Assembly (NCBI RefSeq): GCF_026240945.1
Contig: NZ_JAPFPY010000003.1
Location: forward strand, 1 to 64,000
Direction of reading: 5' to 3'
Length of the DNA stretch: 64,000 bases
Origin: Mycolicibacterium sp. J2
GTDB taxonomy: Bacteria > Actinomycetota > Actinomycetes > Mycobacteriales > Mycobacteriaceae
Positions 8,378-16,570 of this stretch are shown piece by piece. The notes under the pieces are model-generated. The model was not told the origin of the DNA, made no database searches, and was given only the letters and a program-made list of their open reading frames with translations. The number at the start of each line of letters is the position of its first letter. The stretch's first letter is position 1. Position numbers and translations under genes: made by a program.

Positions 8378-9775
8378 TCATCCCTGCGGTAGGGCGGGAT
8401 CGGCTGGCAAGCCGTCGATTCCGGGCGGAATCGGTGCCTGCGCGGCTGCCGCGGGTGCAGGCGGGACACCGGGGAACAGCGGGGTGCCGTCGGGCCCGTA
8501 TTGCGGTGCGCCATAAGGTGGTTCCCACGGCGCGTTCGGACCCGGCGCGGGACCGCCCGGATACCGGATGCTGGGCTGCTCGGGGACCGCCCGGGTGACC
8601 GGGAAGAAGTTGACCCAGCCGGGGAATCCGATACCCGGATTGGGCCGGTTGTCCAGGCCGGTGCCGAATCCGGTGTTCGTGATCAGCGTGCGCACCGGCC
8701 AGTTCTTCGCAACGTCGGGCAACGACCCGCAACCCGGCTTCCCTCCTGGCCCGCCCTTGGCAGCCACGATCGGCAGATTGTCCGGATAGCGGTAGGGATC
8801 ATCGCCGAGAAGCAGCGCCGCGTCGACGATCAACGACTTACCGTTGGCGCCTCCGGTGTAGTCGGCCTGACCGAAATCGATGGCGTTCTTCCCGCCCAGG
8901 AGCACACAGGTGTACTCCGGGTTGTACGTGTGCAACAGCGCAGTGGTGGGCCGTGCGGTGTTGATCGCGTTGACGAGGTTGTCCTTGTTGGGACCGAGCA
9001 ATTGCGTTCCGCTCTGGGCGAATCCGAGAACGTTGATCAACAACGCATCGAGGTCGCGGGCATGGGTGGCCACCGTGGCACTCGTCGTGGCGGCACCGTC
9101 GAGTATGCGGATGATGTCGGGCGCGGCGGCGGCGTAGGTGTCGTTGACGTCCTTGAAGGCGCGCCAGTCCGCATCGATGGTGTCCGCGCGCTGGTTCAGC
9201 GCGGTGAGCACCTCGTTGGCCGCGGTGGTGGCTTCGCCCATGCGCTCCCCCTGGCCGCGCACGCCTTCGGCGACCGCCGACAGCACGGAGTTGAGTTTCG
9301 CCGGATCGATCTTCTTGATGACACCGACGAGGTCCTGGAAGACGGTATTCACCTCGGTGCTGACGTTTTGTGACTGGAGTATGGCGCCGGCGGCCAGCAC
9401 CTTGCCCGACGGCTGGTCCGGAGGAATCAGGTCGACGTACTTGGCGCCGAAGACCGTGGTGGAGGCGATGCGCGCCAGCACGTTCGACGGCACGTAGCGG
9501 ATCTTGTCGGGATCCAGTTCCAGCTGCAGGCTCACCGGGTCGTGACCACCGCGCACCGATCCGACGCGCCCCACCTGGACCCCGCGCATCTTCACCTTGG
9601 CGCCGACCTCCATGACCAGTCCGGCTCGATCGGAGTTGAGAGTGACCGGGACGAAACGCCGGAACGATCCGTTGAACAGGGCCCAGGTGAGCACGAGCGA
9701 ACCGATGACGAAGACGATCAGGATCGCGGTCCACCAGTCCGGGTGGATGCGGGATTGGCCCGCGCGTCGCGCCAT
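8378..9775 (-). CDS. mceA: Mce family protein MceA
   Basis: Protein of 465 aa. I start at ATG 9775, four bases after the yrbEB stop and behind a GAGGAC site; the longer frame would intrude into yrbEB. A membrane helix is at about 15-36, the Mce domain at about 45-120 (RAGLVMEVGAKVKMRGVQVGRV), and a cysteine-containing globular part and proline-rich tail close the protein. The segment GYPDNLPIVAAKGGPGG-like motif (YPDNLPIVAAKGGPGGKPGC) is shared by A subunits. The text of the Mce domain reminds me of the cholesterol-linked Mce4-type more than Mce1, but I do not assign a number. Confidence 0.88.
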   Translation of the reverse strand: MARRAGQSRIHPDWWTAILIVFVIGSLVLTWALFNGSFRRFVPVTLNSDRAGLVMEVGAKVKMRGVQVGRVGSVRGGHDPVSLQLELDPDKIRYVPSNVLARIASTTVFGAKYVDLIPPDQPSGKVLAAGAILQSQNVSTEVNTVFQDLVGVIKKIDPAKLNSVLSAVAEGVRGQGERMGEATTAANEVLTALNQRADTIDADWRAFKDVNDTYAAAAPDIIRILDGAATTSATVATHARDLDALLINVLGFAQSGTQLLGPNKDNLVNAINTARPTTALLHTYNPEYTCVLLGGKNAIDFGQADYTGGANGKSLIVDAALLLGDDPYRYPDNLPIVAAKGGPGGKPGCGSLPDVAKNWPVRTLITNTGFGTGLDNRPNPGIGFPGWVNFFPVTRAVPEQPSIRYPGGPAPGPNAPWEPPYGAPQYGPDGTPLFPGVPPAPAAAAQAPIPPGIDGLPADPALPQG

Positions 9776-9779
9776 GTCC

Positions 9780-10637
9780 TCAACCCGCCAGATTGAAGTT
9801 GCCGGACTGTCCGTAGATCGACAGTGTGACCAGGAGGGTGACGAAAACGGCGACCACCAGTGACGTTCGGGTAGCACGACCCACCGCTTCACCCACCCCG
9901 GCCGGTCCCCCCGACGCGGTGAAGCCGTAGTAGGTGTGCACCAGCATGATGACCACCGCGGTGACCACGGCCTGGACGAAGGACCAGATCAGATCGGTCG
10001 GAATGAGGAAGGTCCGGAAGTAGTGGTCGTACACGCCGGTCGACTGGCCGTAGATGACGGTGGTGCCGAAGCGGGCCGCGAGGAATGACATGATCACGGC
10101 GACGCAGTACAGCGGGACCACCACCACGACCCCGGCCAGCACGCGGGTGGTGGCCAGGTAGGCCAGTGACCGAACGCCCATGACCTCGAGGGCGTCGATC
10201 TCCTCGTTGATGCGCATGGCGCCCAACTGGGCCGTGGATCCGGCTCCGATGGTGGCGGCCATGGCGATGGCGGCGGTCAGCGGCGCGATGAGGCGCACGT
10301 TGAAATACGCCGACGCGAAACCCGTCAATGCTTCGACACCGACCTGCGCGAACTGGTTGTAACCCTGGACGGCCACCAACGCACCCGTCGAGATGGTGAG
10401 GAAGCCGACGATGACCACCGTCCCGCCGATCACCGCCAGGGCACCGGTGCCCAGGCTCATCTGGGCGATCAACCGGACGAGCTCGGTCTTGTAATGGGCG
10501 AAGACGTCCAGCGTGGAACCGATGGTGCGGCCGTAGAACTGGGTCTGCTCACCGACCCGCGTCCACCCGGCGTGCCATCCGGCCGAACGCTTCGAAAGGC
10601 GCGGAAAGCGTTGATCCATAACGATTTTCAAGCTCAC
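9780..10637 (-). CDS. yrbEB: YrbE-B permease of the Mce importer
   Basis: Protein of 285 aa of the MlaE/YrbE family: five to six membrane helices and the family signature around EIDALEVMGV (about 147-156), which contacts the ATPase. The GTG start at 10637 overlaps the yrbEA stop as GTGA; an internal ATG at 10619 is the alternative. With YrbE-A it forms the inner-membrane permease that receives lipids from the MceA-F tube, energised by the MceG ATPase, which is not encoded in this window. Confidence 0.92.
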   Translation of the reverse strand: MSLKIVMDQRFPRLSKRSAGWHAGWTRVGEQTQFYGRTIGSTLDVFAHYKTELVRLIAQMSLGTGALAVIGGTVVIVGFLTISTGALVAVQGYNQFAQVGVEALTGFASAYFNVRLIAPLTAAIAMAATIGAGSTAQLGAMRINEEIDALEVMGVRSLAYLATTRVLAGVVVVVPLYCVAVIMSFLAARFGTTVIYGQSTGVYDHYFRTFLIPTDLIWSFVQAVVTAVVIMLVHTYYGFTASGGPAGVGEAVGRATRTSLVVAVFVTLLVTLSIYGQSGNFNLAG

Positions 10638-11401
10638 AGATTCACCTTGATCCCCACGGCGGTCATGAAGATGTTGATCACGAAGAGCGCAAGAAAGGAG
10701 AAGACGACGGTCTCGTTGACCGCGTTACCGACACCGGCCGGCCCACCGCCCACGGTGGTGCCCATATAGCAGGCGATCAGGCCGGCGGTCATCCCGAACA
10801 GCGTGGCCTTGATGAGGGAGACGACGACATCGCCAACACCGGTGACCAGTGTCAATCCGGCGACAAACGCACCAGGGGTGACGTGCTGGAAGAAGACGGA
10901 GAAGGCGAACCCGCCGGCCAGCCCCATCAGGATCACCAGAGAGGACAGCAGCAACGCCACGACGGTGGCGGCCAACACGCGGGGCACCACCAGCGCGCGG
11001 ATCGGGTCGATACCCATCACCCGCTGTGCGTCCAACTCCTCTCTGATGGTGCGGGCACCGAGGTCTGCACACATCGCGGTGGCACCGGCCCCCGCCACGA
11101 CGAGAACCGTGACGATGGGCCCGATCTGGGTCACCGCACCGAGCGCGGCACCGGTTCCCGAGAAATCCGCGGCTCCGAACTCGGCCAGCAACACGTTGAA
11201 GGTGAAGACGGTGAGCACCGTGAACGGGATCGACAGCATCAAGGTGGGCAGCAAGGACACCCGGGCCACGAACCAGCTCTGGAGAACGAACTCCCGCCAC
11301 GGAAACGGGCGCGCGAACATCGCGATCGCGGTGTCCAGCGACATGGCGAAGAAGCCGCCGACGGCACGCACCGGCTTGGTTGCGCTACTGGTTCTGAACA
11401 C
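10634..11401 (-). CDS. yrbEA: YrbE-A permease of the Mce importer
   Basis: MlaE/YrbE-family permease, 255 aa from the chosen start. The signature EELDAQRVMGIDPI near residue 128 is clear and the hydrophobic segments match the family. The start is uncertain: the open frame extends to 11479, but GTG 11401 has GAGGAG four bases upstream and gives an N-terminus as short as that of known YrbE-A proteins, which reach RAVGGFF within about 12-16 residues. First gene of the operon; it partners YrbE-B. Confidence 0.88.
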   Translation of the reverse strand: MFRTSSATKPVRAVGGFFAMSLDTAIAMFARPFPWREFVLQSWFVARVSLLPTLMLSIPFTVLTVFTFNVLLAEFGAADFSGTGAALGAVTQIGPIVTVLVVAGAGATAMCADLGARTIREELDAQRVMGIDPIRALVVPRVLAATVVALLLSSLVILMGLAGGFAFSVFFQHVTPGAFVAGLTLVTGVGDVVVSLIKATLFGMTAGLIACYMGTTVGGGPAGVGNAVNETVVFSFLALFVINIFMTAVGIKVNL

Positions 11402-11774
11402 CGAACTCCTCACAGGTACCTCACCGACGAACGGCCCCGAACAACCGGTGACCCTTCCGACCGTCGACTGGTACGTCACATCGGTAGCCGCGGAGTGATG
11501 CGGCTCACGAATCGAATCAAACGTAAACTAAAAACTCAACCCCAGCGAAAGGGCATGCCGCCGGCGGGCCGCGACCGGGCCCCCATCACCGCAGGCCGTC
11601 GCCACTTTGACGGGGGCGTCAGGGTTTGCCTTTTTTCACCATTTACGGAGTGATTACCTCCGCAGCGAGCTGCCGACCGAACCGTCGCGGGGCCGCCGAC
11701 AGCAGCCGCTCCCGCCTGGCGGGGCAATCCGCCAATTGCGGATCATATTTTCGAATGCATGATAAATTTTTTCC
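11402..11774. other. Divergent regulatory region of the mce operon
   Basis: About 370 bases without a convincing gene lie between yrbEA and the SnoaL-like gene. Two AT-rich patches stand out in an otherwise GC-rich setting: 11510-11540, facing the mce operon, and 11735-11775, facing the SnoaL-like gene. A partial inverted repeat GGAG-N7-CTCC is at 11647-11661 and another, GCATG/CATGC, flanks the SnoaL start region (11757-11778). No known KstR or FadR consensus was recognised. Confidence 0.5.
11511..11539 (-). promoter_or_regulatory. Candidate mce operon promoter
   Basis: On the minus strand TTGAGT (11534-11539) is followed by an AT-rich run holding TAGTTT (11525-11530), TACGTT (11520-11525) and TTCGAT (11511-11516); TTGAGT and TTCGAT are 17 bases apart. 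The run would give a leader of roughly 100 nt before the GTG. Which hexamer is used is not decidable from sequence. Confidence 0.35.
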
Positions 11775-12230
11775 ATGCAGACATTCCCACCGCATCCTGC
11801 CGACACCGGTTTCGCCGAGGCCTATAGCCGCGCGTGGACCGAAGACCCTGAGGGTCTGTGCGCCTTCTTCGCCGAAGACGGCGTCTACGAGGACGTCGCG
11901 ATGGGCGGCGTCTACACCGGACGCGCGGGAATTCAGCGCTTCCACCGCTGGATGCTCAAGTTCTCCCCCGACTCGTTGATCGTCTTCAGCGAGCCGGCCG
12001 TGCAGGCCGGCCGGGCCTATTACGAGTGGACCTGGAGCGGTTCGATCAACGGCCCACTGCGGTTACCCGACGGCAGCCACGTCGACGCCGCGGGAAAGGA
12101 CTTCTCCGTCACCGGCATTGCCTCGTGCCGATTCGACAGCGCAGGCAAGCTGACCAGCCACCGCGACTTCTGGGATGTGGGCTTGTTGGTCGAGCAGCTC
12201 GGTCGATCACTGACTGCGGCCCCGGCCTAG
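11775..12230 (+). CDS. SnoaL-like / NTF2-fold protein
   Basis: Protein of 151 aa with the NTF2-like cone fold pattern: an N-terminal helix ending in TEDPEGLCAFFAEDGVYEDV, then GRAGIQRFHRWM, a YYEWTWSG strand and a final SHRDFWDVGLL strand. Members of this fold act as small isomerases, cyclases or lipid-binding proteins; substrate is unknown. A TAAATT box (11763-11768) ends six bases before ATG, so the mRNA is probably leaderless. It lies divergent from the mce operon and next to a lipid-degradation gene pair, which hints at a role in steroid or fatty-acid metabolism. Confidence 0.75.
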   Translation: MQTFPPHPADTGFAEAYSRAWTEDPEGLCAFFAEDGVYEDVAMGGVYTGRAGIQRFHRWMLKFSPDSLIVFSEPAVQAGRAYYEWTWSGSINGPLRLPDGSHVDAAGKDFSVTGIASCRFDSAGKLTSHRDFWDVGLLVEQLGRSLTAAPA

Positions 12231-12251
12231 CTTCCCGCCGGGCGCGCCGAA

Positions 12252-13262
12252 TCAGAACATCAGCGCGCTGAAACGCCAATCCAGCACCGGACGGTCCGCG
12301 TCGGTCGCGGTCTGCGCCGCGGCATAGACCAGCGACTGAAGCTCCAGGATGCCACCCCGGCCGTCCGGCAGCGGCGTCGCCGCGGTGACGTGGAGGTCGC
12401 TGTACAGCGTATCGCCCTCGTGCACCGGACCGGTGTGATCGCATGATGCCCAGCCAAGCACGATCGCCAGGTTGGGCAACGAGCGCGTCGCCTGGGCCAG
12501 GGCCAGGCCGATGGTGTGGCCGCCGTACACCAGACGCTGCCCGCCGATTCGCCGGTCATGATGCGTCGCAGCGATATTGAGACTCAGCCGAGCCAGCTCG
12601 GGAGCACTGCTGACGACATCACCCGTGCTGCGCAGCACCCGCCCGGCCAGATCGGCGGTGAAGTGCGGGCCGGGGACGCGATCCCGGAAAGCCTCGGCGT
12701 CCCAATCGCGTGCCGGGTCGGTTTGCACCCCGGCGGTGCCGACAGCCGAGAGATCATCGTCGTGACCGGTCTCGCCCGCGCCGGGTGAGAGCGGCAGCAT
12801 GGCGCAGCGATGGAAGTCCAGAACCAGCCGGTCGTGCTGGTCGACCGTCGTCATGCGCAACGCGGCCAGCCCCGTGGGTGCACGGCCTTCACGACGGGAG
12901 TTCTCCTTCAAGCCGACCACTTCGGTCCGGGTGAACAGCGAATCGCCGATCTGAGGAAAACGGTGAAAGGCCAGTCCGCGGTAGAACAGATTGGCCTTGA
13001 CACGCTGGGTTGCCAGCGTGCTCTGCCCGATGGCGATGTCGGTCACCAACGACGGGTGGGCCAGCGCCGAGGAACTTCCCGTGACCGCGGCGGCCAGTCC
13101 CGCATCGAGGGCGAGGCGCATCCTGTCCCCGAGGACAGCTTGGTGCAGGGCGGCTGTGCCGTCGGTAAGCGTCATTGCAGGAGCGGTGTCGAAGACCTGC
13201 CCGACCTCGAGCTCGTCGAAGTGCGGGCCACCCGCGATCTGGGGTTGGCCGACGTCGGTCAT
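12252..13262 (-). CDS. MaoC-type double hot-dog dehydratase
   Basis: Protein of 336 aa. Residues 10-40 (HFDELEVGQVFDTAPAMTLT) open a hot-dog domain as in MaoC hydratases, and a second hot-dog half lies at about 190-330 with LVYGGHTIGLALAQATRSL and VHEGDTLYSDLHV. The size and layout fit two-domain acyl-CoA hydratases such as mesaconyl-CoA hydratase relatives; the substrate is unknown. ATG 13262 is chosen because a strong GGAGGA site lies six bases before it. It follows the acyl-CoA dehydrogenase on the same strand, 115 bases away, suggesting oxidation followed by hydration of a CoA thioester. Confidence 0.78.
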   Translation of the reverse strand: MTDVGQPQIAGGPHFDELEVGQVFDTAPAMTLTDGTAALHQAVLGDRMRLALDAGLAAAVTGSSSALAHPSLVTDIAIGQSTLATQRVKANLFYRGLAFHRFPQIGDSLFTRTEVVGLKENSRREGRAPTGLAALRMTTVDQHDRLVLDFHRCAMLPLSPGAGETGHDDDLSAVGTAGVQTDPARDWDAEAFRDRVPGPHFTADLAGRVLRSTGDVVSSAPELARLSLNIAATHHDRRIGGQRLVYGGHTIGLALAQATRSLPNLAIVLGWASCDHTGPVHEGDTLYSDLHVTAATPLPDGRGGILELQSLVYAAAQTATDADRPVLDWRFSALMF

Positions 13263-13315
13263 CTGAATTCCTCCATGCCGCGAGTGACTCCGCTCCGCCG
13301 GAGGAGCCACAGCTT

Positions 13316-13331
13316 TTGAATTCTCATTCAA
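13316..13331. promoter_or_regulatory. Inverted repeat upstream of the MaoC gene
   Basis: TTGAAT and ATTCAA are perfect inverted 6-mers separated by four bases, lying in the 115-base gap between the acyl-CoA dehydrogenase and the MaoC gene, about 55 bases before the MaoC start. It could be a second regulator site giving the MaoC gene its own control. It differs from the 18-bp palindrome upstream of the dehydrogenase gene. Confidence 0.35.
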
Positions 13332-13377
13332 GGCGAAGGTAGCAGACCGGGCCGCCGCGACGCCGGCCTGCCGTCGG

Positions 13378-14601
13378 TCAGCCGGTGACGTCGCGGCCGA
13401 TCAGCCGTCGCGCAATGATCCACTGCTGCAGTTCATTGGCGCCCTCGAAGATCTCCAAGATCTTGGCGTCTCGGTACATTTCCTCCAAACGAACCGATTC
13501 GCCGGTCTCACCGACCCGTCGAGCGAAGCCGAGTGCGCCGTAGATCTGGATCGCCTCGCGCACCAGGTCATTGGCCAGCCTGGTGCCATACGCCTTGGCC
13601 ATCGCCGCCTCCGGCTCGGCGGTGCGGTCACCGCGGTCGACGAGCGTTGCCGCTTTCTGGTAGAGCGTTCGGGCACATTCGATCTCAGTGGCGCGCTGGG
13701 CCATGGTGAACTGCCAGTGCTGCATGGCACCGAGCGGGGCTCCGAACACCTCCCGGGTGCGCAACCGTTCGACAGCGAGGTCGAGGGCAGCCTGTGCGAC
13801 CCCGACGCCGGCCGCGCCGATCCCGATGCGTCCGCGCACCAGCGCCGACAGCGCCACGCTCATACCGCCGCCGGCAGCCCCCAGTAGATTCTCATAGGGC
13901 ACAAAGACATCGGTGAACTCGATATCGGCGGTGATCTGTCCCCGGTGTCCCATCTTCAGATCGGGTGTACCGATCCGCACACCGGGTGAGCTGAGGTCCA
14001 CCAGGAGCATGGTGGCACGATCTGCGTGGGATCCAGCCCGGACCAGCACCGACACCCAGCCCGCCGCAACGCTGTTGGTGATCCAGCGCTTGCGACCGTT
14101 GACCACGAAACCACCGGCGGTCTCCTCGGCGACGGTGCCCAGTCGCGTGGCGGTCAGGTCGGAACTGGTTTCTGGTTCGGTGGTGGCGAAGGCGAAAGCC
14201 ACACGGCCGCTGATCAGTTCGGGGATCAGCCTGGCCTGCAACTCGTCGGTGGCGAAGGTCAGTGTCTGCGGGACGAGGATGCACTGGCCGTCGTAGACGC
14301 CGGCCAGCGACGACGAGTGGTAGGCGATCTCCTCGGCGACCGTGCACGTGCCGAGCATCGGATGCTGCAGGCCTCGGCCGAACTTCGGCCCGAAGGGCAC
14401 CGCGAACATGCCGTCGTCGGCGAGACCCCGGAACGCTTGCCACGGGAAGCTGTCGACGGATTCTTCCCGCTGCCCGATATCGCGAGCGTGGGGCACGACG
14501 CTGCGCCGAACCGATTCCCTGGCCTCCGCGCGCAGGGCGACGATCTCGTCGGGTAGCCAGACGTCGTGGGTCATCCGGTCTTGGGTTCGTGCTGGTGTCA
14601 C
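13378..14601 (-). CDS. Acyl-CoA dehydrogenase (FadE-like)
   Basis: Flavoprotein of 407 aa with the full acyl-CoA dehydrogenase layout: N-terminal helical domain, middle beta domain with AFATTEPETSSD and KRWITNS (flavin and substrate loop), C-terminal helical domain with ARTLYQ, QIYGALGFAR and EMYRDAKILEIFEGANELQQ. The catalytic base is likely a glutamate in the IFEGANELQ segment, as in many FadE enzymes. Start GTG 14601 is preferred because TATCCT (14608-14613) ends six bases before it, giving a leaderless message; ATG 14574, nine codons in, is the alternative. It should catalyse the first step of beta-oxidation of an unknown CoA ester, with the MaoC gene downstream. Confidence 0.88.
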   Translation of the reverse strand: MTPARTQDRMTHDVWLPDEIVALRAEARESVRRSVVPHARDIGQREESVDSFPWQAFRGLADDGMFAVPFGPKFGRGLQHPMLGTCTVAEEIAYHSSSLAGVYDGQCILVPQTLTFATDELQARLIPELISGRVAFAFATTEPETSSDLTATRLGTVAEETAGGFVVNGRKRWITNSVAAGWVSVLVRAGSHADRATMLLVDLSSPGVRIGTPDLKMGHRGQITADIEFTDVFVPYENLLGAAGGGMSVALSALVRGRIGIGAAGVGVAQAALDLAVERLRTREVFGAPLGAMQHWQFTMAQRATEIECARTLYQKAATLVDRGDRTAEPEAAMAKAYGTRLANDLVREAIQIYGALGFARRVGETGESVRLEEMYRDAKILEIFEGANELQQWIIARRLIGRDVTG

Positions 14602-14607
14602 CACCGC

Positions 14608-14631
14608 AGGATAACAGTCAGCGCTGACTGT
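14608..14631 (-). promoter_or_regulatory. Perfect 18-bp palindromic operator abutting a -10 box
   Basis: ACAGTCAGCGCTGACTGT at 14614-14631 is a perfect palindrome. On the minus strand it ends immediately before TATCCT (14608-14613), the -10 of the acyl-CoA dehydrogenase gene, so it fills the spacer of that promoter. It also touches the stop codon of the TetR gene just upstream. Repression of the dehydrogenase and MaoC genes by the adjacent TetR protein is the simplest reading. There is no T-run, so it is not a terminator. Confidence 0.75.
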
Positions 14632-15263
14632 CATGGGGTAGTGGTCAACACCCGCCGGGCCAGATCCGACCACAAAGCCACATGCGGATCCTCATCGGCA
14701 TTGCGGTCGTCGAAGGCATAGGTCAGCGCCACGCCCCGCATGCTGGTGAACAGCAGTTCGCGGAGCTCGGCGAAAGCGGGATGGCTGCCGTACACGGGGC
14801 CGAACATCGTCGTGATCACGTGCTCGATGGACCGCCCGAGCCGGCGTTCATGGTCAGCCAACTGCGCCCGAAGGGTGGGATCCGTCCGGGCCGCCATCCA
14901 CAGTTCCATTGCCGCCCAGAAATAGGGCTGCCGGAATGTCTGCCACAGTGCGGCAACCGCATAGTCGATGCGCCGCGGACCCACGGCGGGCGCCGCGGGC
15001 GCGGCCTCGAACCAGCGCTCCATCTCGCCGATCCGTTCGACCGCCAAGTGCTGTGCGGCGGCCACGAGCAACTCGTCACGCGACGGGAAGTAGTGCAGTA
15101 GTCGACCTCGGGACACGCCCGCGAGCTGCTGGATCACCACAGTTGTCGCCCCGCCGTAACCGTGCTCGACCAAGGCCTGCACGGCCGCCTCGAGGATCAG
15201 TGCGCGGCTGTCCGACCGCCGCTCAGGGCGTGACTTGTGTTCGGTTCGCGGCTCGGTACCCAC
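14631..15263 (-). CDS. TetR-family transcriptional regulator
   Basis: Protein of 210 aa. Residues 20-66 form the TetR DNA-binding head: LILEAAVQALVEHGYGGATTVVIQQLAGVSRGRLLHYFPSR, with the helix-turn-helix at the GVSRGRLLHYFPS end. The rest is helical ligand-binding domain with several Trp and Phe residues (LWQTFRQPYFWAAMELWMAAR) that suit a lipid or acyl-CoA ligand. The GTG start is preceded by TAGCCT ending six bases before it (15270-15275), again leaderless. It stands directly upstream of the acyl-CoA dehydrogenase, with a perfect palindrome between them, so it probably controls that gene pair. Confidence 0.87.
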   Translation of the reverse strand: MGTEPRTEHKSRPERRSDSRALILEAAVQALVEHGYGGATTVVIQQLAGVSRGRLLHYFPSRDELLVAAAQHLAVERIGEMERWFEAAPAAPAVGPRRIDYAVAALWQTFRQPYFWAAMELWMAARTDPTLRAQLADHERRLGRSIEHVITTMFGPVYGSHPAFAELRELLFTSMRGVALTYAFDDRNADEDPHVALWSDLARRVLTTTP

Positions 15264-15410
15264 GACGGCAGGCTACTGAACAACGGTGCAGCCGGCCGCG
15301 AATCCGGCGAGCGACAGCGCGGGTCTGCCTGCATGGGAATGGCCGATTGGTGTCCTGTCCAGTGTCGACATTGGCCTAAGCTGCCACCCGGGGAGCAGGA
15401 CAACAGGGGG

Positions 15411-15764
15411 ATGAATCACATGGCCAGTCCGACCCAGCAGCCGAATCCGTACGCGGCCTATCCCGCGCCGCCTGAGGTGCCGATCTTCCAGGTCACCACC
15501 ATGAGCCATATCGGTGCACTCATTTTCTGGTTCAACCAGCGGCGCACGGTCCGCGGCACCTACCAGCAATGCGATGCCGCCCTGCGATCGGCGCAGACCC
15601 AGAACCTCATCGTCGGCTGGTGGAGTTTCCTGTCGATCCTGATTCTCAATTGGGTTGCCCTCATTCATAATTCGCAATCCCGAAAGAAGCTGAACCAGGA
15701 CGCGCAGAACGCAATGGCGTATGCCGAATGGTGGCACACCTACGTGCGAACGGGTCAGGCCTAG
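15411..15764 (+). CDS. Small membrane protein of unknown function
   Basis: Protein of 117 aa. A proline- and tyrosine-rich N-terminus (PNPYAAYPAPPEVP) precedes a conserved-looking cytoplasmic part, and a hydrophobic segment near residues 75-95 (LIVGWWSFLSILILNWVALI) is a membrane helix or hairpin. Start ATG 15411 or ATG 15420; the second has GGGGG about nine bases before it. The stop abuts the ATG of the next gene, so the two are coupled. I do not recognise a family. Confidence 0.65.
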   Translation: MNHMASPTQQPNPYAAYPAPPEVPIFQVTTMSHIGALIFWFNQRRTVRGTYQQCDAALRSAQTQNLIVGWWSFLSILILNWVALIHNSQSRKKLNQDAQNAMAYAEWWHTYVRTGQA

Positions 15765-16265
15765 ATGACCTACAGCACCGGCACTCCCCCAGGCTGGTTC
15801 CCCGACCCGCCCACCGGAGGGCTGCGTTGGTGGGATGGGCAGCAATGGACCGAGCACCGTCAAACCGTCCCGCAACAAGCACATCCCTACCCGCCCGACA
15901 CGCCCGGGCCCTACGTGCCGCCGCAGTGGGTCCACGATGTGGCGGCCGCGCAGGCCGCGCACAGGAAGCGCACCCGAGTGCTTGCGGTGATCGCCGCCGT
16001 CGTTCTGGTGGCGGGTGGCATCGGTTGGTACTTCTTGGCGCAGAACACGTCCTCGACCGACTGGTACCAGGAGGGCTACGACGTGGGATACAAGCCTGGC
16101 GCTCTGAGCCAGGACCCGGAAGGCACCTGCCAATTGCTGCTGATCGGCAAGATCAAATTGGGCGACAATCCCCGCCGCTTCCGCAATCGCGAGCTCCGAC
16201 GCGGCTGTATCCAAGGAGTGCAGGACTACCTCAAGGATCACGGACCGCCGCCGGGATTGAAGTAG
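15765..16265 (+). CDS. DUF2510-domain membrane protein
   Basis: Protein of 166 aa. The first 30 residues carry the DUF2510 signature PPGWFPDPPTGGLRWWDG-QQWT, found at the N-terminus of many actinobacterial membrane proteins. One membrane helix follows (about 72-92, VLAVIAAVVLVAGGIGWYFL), and an outside domain with two cysteines (GTCQLL and RGCIQG) that could form a disulfide. It begins immediately after the previous stop codon (TAG-ATG). Function unknown; possibly envelope-related. Confidence 0.75.
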   Translation: MTYSTGTPPGWFPDPPTGGLRWWDGQQWTEHRQTVPQQAHPYPPDTPGPYVPPQWVHDVAAAQAAHRKRTRVLAVIAAVVLVAGGIGWYFLAQNTSSTDWYQEGYDVGYKPGALSQDPEGTCQLLLIGKIKLGDNPRRFRNRELRRGCIQGVQDYLKDHGPPPGLK

Positions 16266-16570
16266 GCGACTCGGCCGCTCTCCTACCACGAAGCTTTACT
16301 CCAGCAGGAGCGAGCGCTGCGTCTGGGACTCGATGCCCTCTGTAGTGATCGACCTGTAGTGATCGACAGATCCAGACTTCGACCCAACTCAGCGGGTGAC
16401 ACGTTTGGGCGGTGGTGGCGCTCCGCGGGGCAAAGTGCTGAAAACGAGCAACGCCGCCCTGGATTGCTGGCATGACACATCGGCGCTCATGCCCCTATCC
16501 GAAGGATCTACGGCCGCGCGCACCAACTCCGCGCGGTTGACTCGCTATCCGCAAAAGTGCCGCCGGCTGC
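16266..16570. other. Convergent intergenic region without a gene
   Basis: About 300 bases between two convergent genes. No open frame here looks coding on either strand. It contains a perfect tandem duplication (separate entry) and a weak CTCC-N4-GGAG stem, but no clear rho-independent terminator. Confidence 0.6.
16340..16367. repeat. Tandem 14-bp duplication
   Basis: CTGTAGTGATCGAC occurs twice back to back at 16340-16353 and 16354-16367 without mismatch. It lies in a non-coding gap and looks like a recent slippage or repair duplication. Confidence 0.9.

Noticed and set aside
2050..11401. Assignment of the operon to a numbered mce locus (mce4)
   Set aside because: MceA reads somewhat Mce4-like, but the flanking genes and the absence of the cholesterol regulon motif do not allow a number without alignment.
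14614..14631. The palindrome as a rho-independent terminator for the TetR gene
   Set aside because: There is no T-run on either side, and it abuts a -10 box, which fits an operator better.
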